Shown one piece after another: positions 10,456 through 22,930 of a DNA stretch of 64,000 nt. Within the stretch, counting starts at the first letter, position 1, and each line of letters begins with the position of its first letter. Location of the stretch: contig NC_077240.1 of assembly GCF_947179165.1 (NCBI RefSeq), forward strand, positions 29,994,001-30,058,000, read 5' to 3'. The stretch is from Solanum dulcamara (lineage: Eukaryota > Streptophyta > Magnoliopsida > Solanales > Solanaceae). The notes under the pieces were generated by a model, which saw only the letters and a program-made list of their open reading frames with translations, was not told the origin of the DNA and did not search any database. Made by a program: the position numbers and the translations under genes.

Positions 10456-13400
10456 ACAATTCAGGTTTTAACCATGATAGACTCAATTTTTCAATTGAGG
10501 GAGGTATTGTTGTTCATATTTTTCACATATCAATTTAATTTTAAATTCTTTGATTCTTTTCGCACACTATGAATTGTGTATTTTGTACATAAATTTGTGT
10601 TCATTATTTATACATAAATTCTTTATATTATTATCAATCTTTAAATTCAATATTTATTTATGGACCATAGTTGTATATTTATTGACACTATATTTTGTCA
10701 CTTCATTTCTATTGAGTCTTGATTGTGCACTATCACACACTGAACATGCGATGAAGTGTCTTGCACTTCTCCAGAATATTTTCAAAACTCCTTAATTTCA
10801 GAGTCAGCGCGTTTAGATTACTATGCATTTTCACTCAGTTGTCAGAATATTCTTTATTGATACTTGAGCCGTATGAATTTCTATTTTTATTTGTTATATT
10901 TTTGTTTGATACATGTTTTTGCGTATTTTATATTTTATCTTACATTTAATACACATTCTTTATTTGCACATATATACTTTACACATCATTTTCAGTCTCG
11001 TCCATGTTTTTCAATAATTTTGGTTGGCCTATGTTGAGCTTGGAATTTTTTCAATACTTCACATTCATTTCCGTCTCTACAAACATCTTTCAGAGTCATA
11101 ACATTTTTTTACATCTATTATGATCTTTAGTATCATTCTTTTTGAACTTTATCATCTAGTTCAAAATATTATTAACATTGTCTTGTACATTCTTTACATT
11201 CTAGAAATACATTTGTTCAGAGCCATACTCAAACTCATAGCCTCACCTCTTTTAAACACAATCATTAATCCATAGTAATCATACAAAACACGTATAGGTA
11301 TGTTTAGGTTTGAACTGCGTTTTGACCTGGTTTTTTGTCCGGGCAAGATAAATAGGCAACCCGACATAAAGTCTTTCACTGTTTGAAAATAACTTCTTCA
11401 TAATTTAAAAACTTGGGGCAAGTTTTTTGAAATAGTTCAAATACGCTCTCCAAAGTTTTGCTAAGAGCGCAAGTCAACAATTCTCTTAAATACAAATCTC
11501 CCTAACATCAGTGTCAATATTAGCCTTACATTCAAACCTTCACTCGAATTTGATCCCAAAGCATAGGACATAAGTTTTTTTCGAGCATCGTAGGTTATGA
11601 AATATGGAGTTTCGTCCTTCACTTTCAAAATTAAGAGTTCAACACTTCCTTAATCAATCAATCCTTCCTACAGCGGCAAAGGAGGAACAACATCATCCTT
11701 GAAACTCATGGAAGAATCACATTAACATTCGATTTTAAATCGGACGCATCACTTGGCCACATGGCCAAACTCTAATCCCTTTTAGTCTTATAATCTTAGA
11801 GCGACTCTAATACTTTGTTTTTTGATTCTTGCAGGTTAAATGATCCCTTATCTTCACATGAGATAATATCAAACCTCGAACTTTTTGAGGCATCAATATT
11901 AAATAGGGCAGAAAAATTAGGGGAGTTTTTTATCAAACGGTCATATTTTTTAAATTAGTTATTATGGCCTCACTGCTTTCACTCATTTCTCATATTTATA
12001 TTAGAGAAACAACCCTACCAGCAGGTGGGGATGGTAACAATAATTCACAATCATAAAGGGCATCTCAGAAACAACACAATAAAATATGCCCTCCCAGACA
12101 ATCAAGGGGCCACAATATGTCATCCTCAAAAACTATCAGGAGACTATCACAACAATGAATGATTCCCACAAACAACTGCGGGATTGTAATATAATTGTAC
12201 CTTGAGCATTCAGGATGCACTCTCTCACTGAAGATGTCAATCAACATCGCACTTATGAGGCATCTCTCCGAGTTTGTCTATACCCTTGCATTTAATTTTG
12301 TACATATTTTTTATATATTCAGTAAATATCTTTGGTTTTCTTTGTCTTGCATTCCTTCAACACATGAATACATTCTCATACATATATTTTAGTCCATATC
12401 TTCATGAACTACTCGAACCTCATTCTTATCTCAATGAGAATGTAGGCAACCCTTTTGGGTTCATTATTCTTTACGAAAAATCAAAAAAAAATCTTGCTTA
12501 GCATCTTAAACTATAGTTGCCTGAACTATGCAAACCTAATTCTTTTTTTCTACAAGATATGTAAGCAACCCTCATTTGGGTTCAGTCCTATTTTTTTTAA
12601 AAAAATGAATCAAAGTCTGAACATGATTAGTACCAACATAGTTAGAAGTGTGCATGAGGAAATAGATTCTTTTGGTATCTCTTAATTGCACCTAAGTGAC
12701 ACTTGAGAAAATTCTCTTGCATACATCTAGTGCAAGAACAAAATCAACCTCATTGTTTCATGTGCGTTTGTGTGGTGAGCCTTAAATTAATTCATTACAT
12801 TGCAATGTTGATCTAGAACTTGGCCTAAATATTTATTGAGGAGAAATTATGAGTAATGTTTGATTTGAAAAATAACTATAGGCCTTCTTTGACCCATTTG
12901 TGCCTTTCAAAAACCTACCAAATGACATTAATCCTTAGCATGTCCCACTTTGAGCCTAAACCTATTTTTTGTACAACCACATTTTAGACTATATCCTTTT
13001 AGAGTGCTTATATGCACTATCTCTCTCTTACTCTGACCTTTTTTAGCGCACTAAAGATGTGTGAGTTACAAAAGAATATTCAAGGTTCAAAGTAGTCAAA
13101 GACAAAAATTGAAAAATCCTTCAAAGTTTAGGATGCAAGAATGACTTCAAAAGAAAAGACAGTTAAAAATTTCCCACAAGTTCAAGCAGCCAAAATTGCA
13201 ACAGAAGAGAAAGAATACTCCAAACAAAAAAGAGAAACTTCAAAAAATGATGAGAAGGGAAAAACTCAGACACGCTAAGCTTCAAAAGATGTCCAAAAGT
13301 ACACAAGAAAGGGACAACAATGAGATCAAGCGCTAAAAGCATAAAAACATTGAAAGTACAAATTTAGTGCAATGCTCAGGAAGGAATTAAGTTACTTTTA

Positions 13401-14948
13401 TCCTAAATGACTATCCTACCCTTCCCTAAGCCTACATTACAATCCAGTAACAAGCCCTACAAGATTTCATTTCAAATGTTCTCATATTAGTAGAGGTTTA
13501 CATGAAGGCCAAGCTTATGGTATCACAATTGCATGTATGAATATCATTCTGAGCGTAAGCGTACTTTCCAAAATGTCCTAAAATTAAAATATTCCAATAT
13601 GTGAAAATTAGGACTTTCTTTGTGGTGAGGACACTTGAAATATGAGGGACAGATATAGTTCTAAACTTTATTTTGAAACAAGATGAACAAATCATGTCGA
13701 CACTTAGGTATGTTTGAGGTACCACTTGAAACTATAGGAATTACTTTGATGTTGATCTTGGTTAGTTGAGAAAAGACGGTAAAATTCTTATGCACAATAC
13801 TAATTGTTGGTACCAACTGAAGTTATGATGTGATTCTGTCTTGTTCATTTTTTAACATTTCTTACAAAAACAAACACAAAAAAATGAAAATAAAAAAATA
13901 ACTCATGTTTTCCACCTCCAAATACAGGCATTTTAAATTCAAATATAGGCCTCCACCTTCTAATGAGGGTATTTCATTATATTTTACAGGCGCCACCTTC
14001 TAATGCAGGTGTTTTAGCACATTTTATGGGCACTCACCTTCTAATGCGGGTATTTCAGCACATTTTATAGGTACCCACCTTCTAATGCGTGTATTTCAAC
14101 ATATTTTATAGGTACGCACCTGTTAATACGGGTATTTCAGCACATTTTATAGGCACCCACCTTCTAATGAGGATATTCCAGTACATTTTATAGGCACTCA
14201 CCTTTTAATGCAGGTATTTCAGCATATTTTATTGGCACCCACCTTCTAATGTGGGTATTTCATTACATTTTACAGGCGTCCACCTTCTAATGCGGGTATT
14301 TCAGCATATTTTTTAAGCACCCACCTTTTAATGGGGGTATTTCAGCATATTTTACAGGCATCCACCTTCTAATGCGGGTATTTCAGTACATTTTATAGGC
14401 ACCCACCTTCTAATGCGGGTATTTCAGTACATTTTACAAGAATCCACCTTATAATGCAAGTATTTTAGTACATTTTTACATGCACCCACCTTTTAATGCA
14501 TGTATCTACACTCTAGTGAGTGTTTTCAATAAATTTTCCAAGCACCCACCTTTTAATATAGGCATTTGCCTTTTAAGTACATTTTATGGGCTTTTACATT
14601 TTTGTTGCCCGCCAGTCAAAGACCCTGTACATTATATTTTTGGCCCTCCATTTGTACTAAATTCTTTTTACCATTATCACAAAAGAAAACAATGTCATCA
14701 CGATTCAACACTGGGCAAATTTTGAGAGTCAATCAAAATTTATCGCAACTTTTCATCTAGAACTACACACGGCCTGATTCTCGTAAAACCAGAGATATCT
14801 TGGCGATTTGAAACCAAAGTCTCGACCGTAACATTTTTCACAATCCCATATCATTCCACCTGGTCACACTATGACCGTCTCACAAGTCAGCCAAAATTAG
14901 CTACTCAGTTAACGCCTTTGCCCGACAATTCATCTTTTTTCATCGAGC
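10456..14948 (+). other. Internal region of element E, no recognisable gag-pol
   Basis: About 4.5 kb, AT-rich. The open frames of 60-81 codons scattered on both strands (for example 10550-10795, 12195-12685, 13498-13725) carry no protease, reverse transcriptase, RNase H or integrase motif that I can see. A purine-rich stretch at about 13080-13330 and the 41-bp array at 13920-14590 are the only notable structures. Autonomous Tat/Ogre elements have much longer internal regions, so this is either a non-autonomous derivative or one decayed beyond recognition. Confidence 0.55.
13920..14590 (+). repeat. 41-bp minisatellite near 3' end of element E
   Basis: About 15-16 head-to-tail units of roughly 41 bases. 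The core of each unit is CACCCACCTTCTAATGCGGG followed by TATTTCAG and CACATTTTATAGG. Outer units are more diverged than inner ones, which is typical of unequal exchange. The array lies about 370 bases upstream of the 3' LTR, the place where Ogre-type elements often carry tandem repeats. Confidence 0.9.
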
Positions 14949-14962
14949 AAAGAGGGACAAAC

Positions 14963-15252
14963 TGTTAACACCCAATTTTAGCTCTCTGTGTTTAAAATTA
15001 ACGTCTTCAGACTTCTTGATCATTAAAGAACACAAAATAATTTTTTAAAATATTTTTTTTAGTTTACAATTTTTTTATTAATAATTATCCTTATTTTAGG
15101 ATTTTCATGAATTTATTCTCAGATTTTCTCTTTTAATAATTTATGGATAAACATTTTTAGTTTCGTAAATAATAAGATTCTTATCTATTTATTGTCATGG
15201 TAAAATTTTAATAGTCACACAATTTTTACAGTCATCAACAAGCGTACACAAA
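14963..15252 (+). repeat. First part of 3' LTR of element E
   Basis: Starts TGTTAACACCC directly after a purine tract (AAAGAGGGACAAAC) and runs 290 bases until the TG start of the family A LTR at 15253. The LTR resumes at about 17921. No second copy of this part exists in the window because the 5' LTR of E is truncated. Confidence 0.6.
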
Positions 15253-17458
15253 TGTAATACCCCTCAAAAAATTTCCCTAGGATTCGGACCCTTTTTGTAT
15301 ACGGGTAGGGTCGAACTCGAGTATTGAGGAGCGTATGCATGAGCTAGGATGAGTCCCCGATAAATTTAAGGATGTTGGAGGTGATGTGGGGTCACAAGGG
15401 GGCCCTACGACCAAATTAAATCTAAGAGATTCGTCGTGGCTAAGTCTTGGGATGAGTTCGTATAAGGGGTCGACTTCTAACGACCCTATCTTTTGAAAGA
15501 CGATAATCTGGGTTATGCAGGGTTTTTCAAGCCTAATTTCCAGAACCCAGAAAATATGGCCTTGGCGCTGTAAGGGCGCGACGCGCCACTATCGCGCCAG
15601 AAACATGCCTTAGTAGTTTGGTCCCTGGCGCAACGCGCCACTACGAGGTATGCAGGTTTTAGGCGTAATCGACCTGGCGCTGCAATAGCGTGATGTGCCA
15701 CTATCGCGCCAGGAGCATTTATGCCTATTTTTCAGAACTTTTGAGAAGGGGCAATTTGGAAATTGTCCCAAATTATATATGTATCACCCTAGACCATTTT
15801 GAGATCATATTTTCAGCTCTCTCTCTCTCTTTAAAAAGCCCTAGGAGTCTCTCTCTCTCTTCTTCTTTTTCTCCATTTCTAACAAGGAATTGCTTCCAAG
15901 AGTTTTAAGATTCGAGTTCCCCATTGAAGACCTAATATCAAGGTTTTCTTCAAGTCTTCACTAAGGTATGTAAGGCTATCTAAAACATGGGATGAGTCCA
16001 CCCATGTGCCCTACTCTTGCTTTGAGGTTAGAGGTTCATGAGAGTGGAGTTTCTTGGTATGGTTTATGTTTGAATGAGTTTTGTCTCCTACTAATTTGAC
16101 TTTGTTTGTGTTGATGTTGTTGAGCTAAGAAGTTTCTAAAACCTTCATGTTAGTGTGAGTTGATGGAGAGGACTTGTTAATATGTTTTGTTGATCTCTTT
16201 AACCATGTGATTATGTTGCATAAGTCAATTTCCTGAAATCTTGAATTGTTGAGCTAAAGCCATCGAGTTATGATGAGTCTTGAGGAAATGTCATAAATGC
16301 TTATCTAAACGACGCTTGATTGAGTTGATTGGAGGATAGAATTGACGAGTGGACAAGGTCCTAAATGAGACTTGCCATTATGACTTAATTGAGTTGAAAT
16401 GAGGATAAAGTTGATGAGTGGGCAATGTTCCACATGAAACTAGCTGTGAGAGCTTATTTGAGATAATTGGAGGGAGTTTTATGAGCATGGAGTCATGGGA
16501 GGAGTATCGAGCACCGAAGCGGGTGAGATTACAGTCTATACTCAAACCCCAGAAACTACATCACCAACGTAGGAAGGGATAGAACCGTTAAAGTCGGATG
16601 CTTCTCGTGAGATCGAACCATTAAAGTCGGATGTTTCCCATTTTTATTATCCTGAAATGATAGGACTTGACTAATCGATGGTATTCATGATTAGGGAGGC
16701 GTTCATGCCCTGGCAAGGTATGGACGGACGTGGCAACAACGTTTAATTGTTGTAATATCACTGGCTCATAGGTGATGGTTGTCGAATAAGAGAAACTCCC
16801 ATTTAGGTCTTGATAGTGCTCTGAGTCAGTTGAGTTGAGTGGCTTATGAGTTAGTCCCGTCTAAACTATCCTTGTTAGACTTAGGACATTTGAGTGAGTT
16901 GTCATGCATGTATGAGTTGAGGTCCTGAGTTGATATTGATGTTTTCTTGATGTTTCTTCATCCGGCCATTTTACATACTCGTACATTCTACGTACTGACG
17001 CTATTTGGCCTGCATCATTTCATGATGTAGAGACAGGTATCAGAGATCATCAACCGACGCACTATTGATTATCTACACACTTCCTGCTACGTGGTGAGTC
17101 CTCCTAGTTTCCGGAGGATGTTGAGCTTTCTTGTATAGTTTTGTTATCGTTTCCTTTATTTTGAGTATTGGTAGCCATGGGCTTGTCATTGGCACCTCCT
17201 AGACTTGATAGAGGCTTCAATAGACTAGAGTGTGGGGAGGTTGGACTGTTATTTTTAAGGAGTCTTATTATATTTGCTGTTGGGTTGATAGTGTTTGGCC
17301 TCCGGCCCCTCTAATATGAAATGATATGTTTATGATGGAGTCTTCCCTTGAGTGTATGTGACTGAATAATAGTATGACTGGACCAGGTGGTTTGCTCAGA
17401 GGTCAGAAATGGTCTTCGAGTGCTGGCCACGCCTAGGGTACCCTCCCAGGGCGTGACA
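15253..17458 (+). repeat. 5' LTR, family A
   Basis: 2206 bases with TG..CA ends (TGTAATACCCC to GGGCGTGACA). It is related to the solo LTR 56670-59002 and to 2866-3373. A GC-rich module at about 15560-15715 repeats motifs such as GGCGC and CGCGCC, then a TTTAAAAAGCCC stretch (about 15830), a candidate TATA-like site, lies in CT-rich DNA (15816-15865). The open frames inside are not credible genes. Confidence 0.85.
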
Positions 17459-17462
17459 AACT

Positions 17463-17474
17463 TGGTATCAAAGC
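17463..17474 (+). other. Primer-binding site, family A element
   Basis: TGGTATCAAAGC, four bases after the LTR end, is one base off the initiator tRNA-Met type site. Confidence 0.8.
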
Positions 17475-17675
17475 ACAGAGTTCAAGAGTCCTAAAGAGTC
17501 TATGAAGCCGTGTCTAGTAAAGTCTTGCTTATAGGTGTGTTCTGCACCACACTTATAAGTATGAGGCTATAGGACATTAGGAATTGTTTCTCCTCTTTCA
17601 TACTCTGAATTCGTGCGATGGAGTTAAACTCTATAAAACATCCCTTCTAATCTGTGTGTTTATACGTTACAGATA

Positions 17676-17925
17676 ATGCCTCTGAAATGTACTACTAGCC
17701 AAAGGAATGCCGATAATGCGGAGATGCCCCAGTCTGAGGTACGCCTGGCAAAGGCTAGAGGCCGACCTGTGAGTTATGCGGAGGCGCCTCAAGTTCCTGC
17801 TACTCCTCCTGCACCCACGTTAGAGGCAGAATTTAGAGGGGCGATGCAATGCTCACTCATTAATGGCTACCCAAAATGGTAACCAAAGTTCGCCAACTCC
17901 TAGCTCTAGTTCCCAAGAGCCATTT
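17676..17925 (+). pseudogene. gag start of family A element, truncated
   Basis: An ATG about 200 bases after the primer-binding site opens a frame that begins MPLKCTTSQRNADNAEMP, with a basic and proline-rich stretch typical of the beginning of chromovirus gag. The open frame stops after 68 codons, and a one-base shift continues with a Gln/Ser-rich stretch until similarity is lost at about 17920. The structural core of gag is absent, so it is a non-functional stub. Confidence 0.6.
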
Positions 17926-19049
17926 TTATATTATTTTATTTTATTTTAATTTATTGCTTGATGACTCATTGATGTTTTCTATTCGTTGTTTTTGGAAATT
18001 TTGGTTGGAATATTGCAGGTTTTGGTGGAGTAACCACCTTGATGTTGTATCTTTTATTTACTAAATTAGTGTTTATTGTTATTAGTATTATTTTCAGATT
18101 TGGCCGATTAAGAAATAACTGTCGATTTCCAAGGCCTTCCATATTTATAAGACGGTTTTAATTTTTGAGTTATTATTTCTTTTTATTTTTATTTTTATTC
18201 ATATTTATCCCTTACTAACACTTTTACTAAGTATCTTTACAGGTATCTAACCCAAAGTTTCTCCTTGAGAAAGCTATTCGAATTAAGTTAGAATAATATT
18301 TTTAATTTATTATGTGTATATTATTGACGTTAGGCAAACAAACATTAGGCCATTCCTTATATTATTGCTTTAGTTTACTCTTTGTACATATTTCATTATA
18401 TATTTGTTCAATATTTTATCTCCTTAATTAAAAAAATGAGTTCAGCCAGAACCCACAGTTGTGGATTCTGAAGGGTGCTAATGTCTTCCCTTCGAAATCA
18501 CTTCAACCCCTTACCTAGAATATGTTGATTTCGTAGACATTTTAAAATAATTAATTAGTTTCCTAATTGTTCTAAAATTATGGTGACTCCCTTAAGATTA
18601 ATATTTTTCTTAAATTCTTTCTTTAAAAACTATTAAATTAATTTTTTAATGAGTCTGGCTACGTTGCATCTTATTTGAAAATAGGGGATATAATACTTAT
18701 TACAGTTACACATCTAAGCCCACTATATAATAGAATTCACACATATATTTTTTAATTATTTTGATAATTATTTATTCATTACTAATATTTTACCAAGTGT
18801 TTCTACAAGTATTCAAAGATATCTTCCGAAAATGCTATTCAAAAGTGTTTTTCTTTTCATATGGTAAAAGAGTTTTTTTTCACATTAATAAAGTGCAATT
18901 CTTTTAATATTGCATAAAAGCTATTTTTTATATATATATTTATGTCGTCTTTCTCATATTTTCATACGCATAGTTGACGATAATATACATTAATTACTTG
19001 ATATATACTCTTCTATACATATATTTTTATACAATTTTAGTACATATTT

Positions 19050-19101
<52 letters not shown>

Positions 19102-19390
19102 CTCGTAAAATATTAATTTTATCTCTTCCCTCTTTGATAAATTAAGTCTAATCGGATACCACATTTTGTAGATTTTGAAGGGTGCCTAACACTTCCCTTT
19201 GGAATAATGTACGTTACCTAGAATCTATACTGGTTTTTCGCAGATTGAAACGTGAGTCATACATGTCATGCAATAGATAAGTTTTTCTTATTTTTCTTAA
19301 TAAATTAGGTGGCGACTCTATACAGTAATTAATCCTTTTAGAGTCTATAAGTTGTGCTTTATTTAATTTCGGTAAAAATGGTGCATAACA
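17921..19390 (+). repeat. Remainder of 3' LTR of element E
   Basis: Matches 8955-10434 throughout, with many substitutions and small gaps, including both copies of the TGTGGATT.TGAAGGGTGC block (18461 and about 19168) and an (AT)n tract at 19052-19098. It ends GCATAACA at 19390, immediately followed by sequence of the B2 LTR. Confidence 0.75.
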
Positions 19391-19516
19391 CCACATAACT
19401 TAGATTTCGTTCAAGTCTAATCTAGGCTCCAATTTTTCAAATCACTACCGCAAACTTTTCTAGACCAAAATGCTTTCCAATTGGCTTTCCTATAATGACG
19501 GAAGTAGGTTGTTACA
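19391..19516 (-). repeat. 3' LTR fragment of B2
   Basis: 126 bases that align with 26443-26568, the beginning of the family B LTR on the minus strand, ending GTTACA (TGTAAC on minus). The rest of this LTR was displaced by insertion of element E, whose terminal CA is at 19390. CCACA (19391-19395) is the expected target duplication of E; its partner would lie left of the window. Confidence 0.8.
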
Positions 19517-22500
19517 ATAGATACCAATTTATCGTTCACTCAACCCCGAGTGACAAACTAGGAAAACCTAGGCTAAGTTAGGAATAGAGTAGTACCTGGG
19601 TCATCGAAAAGTCAAGGATATTTGTCTCGCATCTCCTTCTCGATTTCCCAAGTAGCTTCCTCCACCGAACGATGCTTTCATTGCACCTTTACCATGTTGA
19701 TCTTCTTAGTCCTCAATTTCTGGACATCACAATCAAGGATTGCAACCGGTTCCTCCTAATACTAAAGGTCTTTGTCTAGTAGAACTGTGTCCCACTTTAT
19801 GATGAAATCACCATCCCCATGATACTTCTTCAACATGGACACATGGAATATTGGGTGAACTCTAGATAGGCTAGGCAGTAAAGCCAGCCTATAAACCACC
19901 TGCCTACATAGTCAAGAATCTCAAATGGGTCAATATATCGAGGACTAAGCTTTTCCTTCTTGCCGAATCTCATCACACCCTTAATGGGTGACACTTTCAG
20001 AAGGAATTGTTCACCAACCTGAAATGTCATGCCCTTACCTTATGATCTGCATACTCTTTATGTCGACTCTGAGCAGCTAGAAGTTTGGTTTGGATGCTCC
20101 TTACCTTATTCTGCGCATACTTTACTAGGTCAACCCCCAAGGGTTCCACCTCTCCAGCTTCAAACCACCCTATGGGAGACCTACATCCCCTCCCATACAG
20201 GGCTTCGAATGGCTCCATCCCAATACTGAAGTGGTAACTATTGTTGTAGGAGAACTCATACAGAGGCAAGAACTTATCCCATTGTCCCCCAAAATCGATC
20301 ACACATGCTCTCAACATATCTTCCAATACTTTGATAGTCCTCTCTGTCTGTCCATCTTTCTGTGGATGGAAGGTTGTGATGAAAGTGAGTTGAGTGCCCA
20401 ACTCTTCATGCAACTTTCCCTAAAAATTAGAGGTGAACTGCGGATCACGATCAAAAATGATAGAAAGGGGCACCTCGTACAGCCTTACTATTTATTTCAC
20501 ATAAATCTTTTCCAACTGTTGTGCATTGTAGTTCGCTCTAACTAGAATAAAATGGGATAACTTTTTAAATTTGTGAACCACCACTCAAATGGAATCATAC
20601 TTCCCCAAGGTCTTAGGGAGTCCCACCACGAAGTCAATAGCTATCCTTTCTCACTTTCATTCTGGAATGGGCATCCTTTAGAGCAACATACACGTCTTTG
20701 GTGCTCATATTTTACCTTCTGGCAATTTTGGCACTTATCCACATATTTAGATATGTCTTTCTTCATACCTGGCCACCAATATAGACGTTTCAAGTCTTGA
20801 TACATCTTGGTCACACTAGGACGAATAGAGTACCGCAAACCTTGAGATTCGTACGAAACTTTCTGAATTATGCCATCTACCCGGAGAACACAAATCGTTC
20901 TCCTAATGTTGAGCACCCCACCTGCATCAAGGACTACATCTTAGGTCTTGCTCATCAACATTTTTTCTCTGATATTATTCAAGTCCGCATCCTCAAATTG
21001 TTTGGCCTTAATCTCTTAAATAAATGTGGGACTTAGATTAACACTGGCCATCACCCCATCCCTTTTTGAGATTCCTAGCCTCATGAATTTGGCCTCTAAG
21101 CCCTGAATCTCCCTCGACAGGGGCAGCTTGCAGGTTCCCAAACAGGCTAGACGACCCATGCTAACCGGTTTCCGGCTTAATGCGTCTTCCACCACATTAG
21201 CCTTATCTGGACATTCTTTGAGAAACTCTATCCATCTTCATTGTCTCAAGTGAAATCTTTCTGGGTGAATACATGTTGCAAACTGCGGTGGTCAGTAAAC
21301 ACCTCTCACTTGACACCATAGAGATAATGCCTCTAGATTTTCAAAGAGAACACTACCACTGCCAACTCCAAGTCATGAGTCGGGTAGTTTCTCTCATGAA
21401 CCTTCAATTTCTGCGAAGCATAGGCTATAACATTCTTATCATTCATCAACACAACACCCAAACCTAAATATGAAGCATCACAATAAACAATAAAAATTTT
21501 ACCTTAAACCGCATGGTCAAGATGGGTGTTATCGTTAGAAGAGTCTTAAGCTTTTGAAATTTCTCTTCTCATATGTCGATCCACTCGAATGGTACCTCCT
21601 TTTGAGTCAATCTTGTTAAAAGGGTGGCAATAGAAGTGAGTTACTCATGAACTGGCGATAATAACTGTCAAGTCCCAGAAAACTCCTCACTTTCATCACC
21701 GAGCTAGGAAGAATCCACTTCTTAATCGCTTCAATATTTGTTAGGTCTACCATTACCCCTTCCTTCGAAACAACATGACTCAAGAAGGAAACTAAAGGCA
21801 AATTTAATTCACATTTAAAAAAAATTGCATACAGTTTCTGTTTCCCCAGAATACCTAGAACAATGCGAAGATGGTCTGCATGTTCTTGCTCACTCCTCGA
21901 ATATACCGGTATATCATCTATAAACACAATTACAAAAGCATCTAGTAATGACTTGAAAACTCCATTCATCAAACTTATGAAGGCTGCAGGTGCATTGGTT
22001 AGTCCAAAAGATATCATTAAAAATTCACAATGCCCATATCGTGTTCTAAAAGTTATTTTGGGCACATCCTCGCGCCTAATCTTCAATTGATGGTATTCTA
22101 ACCTAAGATCAATTTTTGAAAAGACTGACACACATTAAAATTGATCAAAAAGGTCATCTATGTGCGATAATGTGTATTAATTTCGAATGGTGACCTTATT
22201 CAATTGCCAGTAATCTATGCACATTCTCATGCTACTATTCTTTTTCTTAACAAATAACACCGGAGCACATGGGGAAAAGCGTTAGGATGGATAAATCCCT
22301 TATCTAAGAGTTTATGGACTTGAGCTTTAAGCTCCCCCAATTCTGTTGGGGTCATGCAGTAGGGAAGAATAGAAATTGGGCAAGCGCCCGGCTCCAAATC
22401 GATACAAAAATCTATGTCTCTATTGGGAGGCATACCAGGCAAGTCCGTAGGAAACACATATGGAAATTTTCACACCACCGGAATAGACTCGATAGAGGAA

Positions 22501-22930
22501 CTTTCTACATCAACAACCAAATAGGGCAAACAACCCTGCCCCACCATTTTTCTAACATGGAGAAAGGATATGACCTTAGTTGGCTTAATCTTGTACACTA
22601 TTTCCACTCTAACCTTTCCCTCCCCGGGATATCTAAAGTCACAGTTTTAGCATTACATTTAAGTGCAGCATAATACAAGGAAAATCAAGTCATGCCTAAG
22701 ATCACATAAAAATCAGTCATGTCTAAAATCACTAAGTCAGCCCAAGTTTCGAATCCCATAAGCATAACTGAACAAGCACGATAGACTTGGGTGACTATGG
22801 AAGACTCTTCAACAGGGATAAAAACATGGATGAGAGCATCAAGTACATCACAAAGTACATCAAAACCCAAGGCATATCTCTCTGACACATATGAATAAGT
22901 GAAACCTGGATCAAACAAAACAGTAGCCTC
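19517..22930 (-). pseudogene. B2 pol pseudogene (protease, RT, RNase H, integrase)
   Basis: Minus strand, in order: protease (22918-22685) starting at [12 protein letters not shown] and ending [10 protein letters not shown] fingers (22457-22227) with LLDKGFIHP; RT palm (22131-21616) with [19 protein letters not shown] and FIDDIPVYS, where the usual Leu of FIDDIL is Pro; weak RNase H (about 21600-21050); integrase zinc finger (20916-20641) with KMYQDLKRLYWWPGMKKDI and CQNCQ; integrase core (20413-20027) with FHPQKDGQTERTI and NNSYHFSIGMEPFEALYGR; C-terminal part (20030-19830) with LKVSPIKGVMRFGKKEKLSPRY. Frames change repeatedly and stops are frequent, so it is inactive. These proteins would process, copy and integrate the element. 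Confidence 0.85.

Larger units (their letters stand above)
15253..17920 (+). mobile_element. Truncated Ty3/gypsy element, family A
   Basis: A complete 5' LTR, a primer-binding site and the first part of gag are present. Then the sequence stops abruptly at about 17920 and element E's LTR resumes. Pol and the 3' LTR are missing. The break shares CCATTTTTA with the E LTR (compare 8955 with 17921), which suggests a deletion between short matching sequences. It sits in the 3' LTR of E, hence younger than E. Confidence 0.8.
8606..19390 (+). mobile_element. Element E, Tat/Ogre-like LTR retrotransposon, non-autonomous
   Basis: Two long direct repeats (8950-10434 and 17921-19390) flank a 4.5 kb internal region that starts with TTGGCGACTCTGCTGG, a tRNA-Arg-type primer-binding site known from Tat/Ogre elements, and ends with a purine tract (about 14949-14962) before a TGTTAACACCC LTR start. 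An internal tandem array just upstream of the 3' LTR is also a known trait of Ogre-type elements. No gag-pol domain is recognisable. The right end falls inside the 3' LTR of B2 (sequence after 19390 aligns with 26443 onwards). The left end is cut off by B1. The LTR copies differ a good deal, so the insertion is old. Confidence 0.7.

Noticed and set aside
12455..12685. Possible coding remnant in element E (repeated GTAGGCAACCC..TTTGGGTTC wording)
   Set aside because: Two similar short stretches (about 12440 and 12568) look like a non-coding duplication; no gag or pol motif in any frame.
13960..14580. Regularly spaced repeats that could suggest a CRISPR-like array
   Set aside because: Units are head-to-tail tandem with no unique spacers, and the setting is a plant retrotransposon.
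20029..22673. Plus-strand frames of up to 119 codons
   Set aside because: Antisense of the B2 pol pseudogene.
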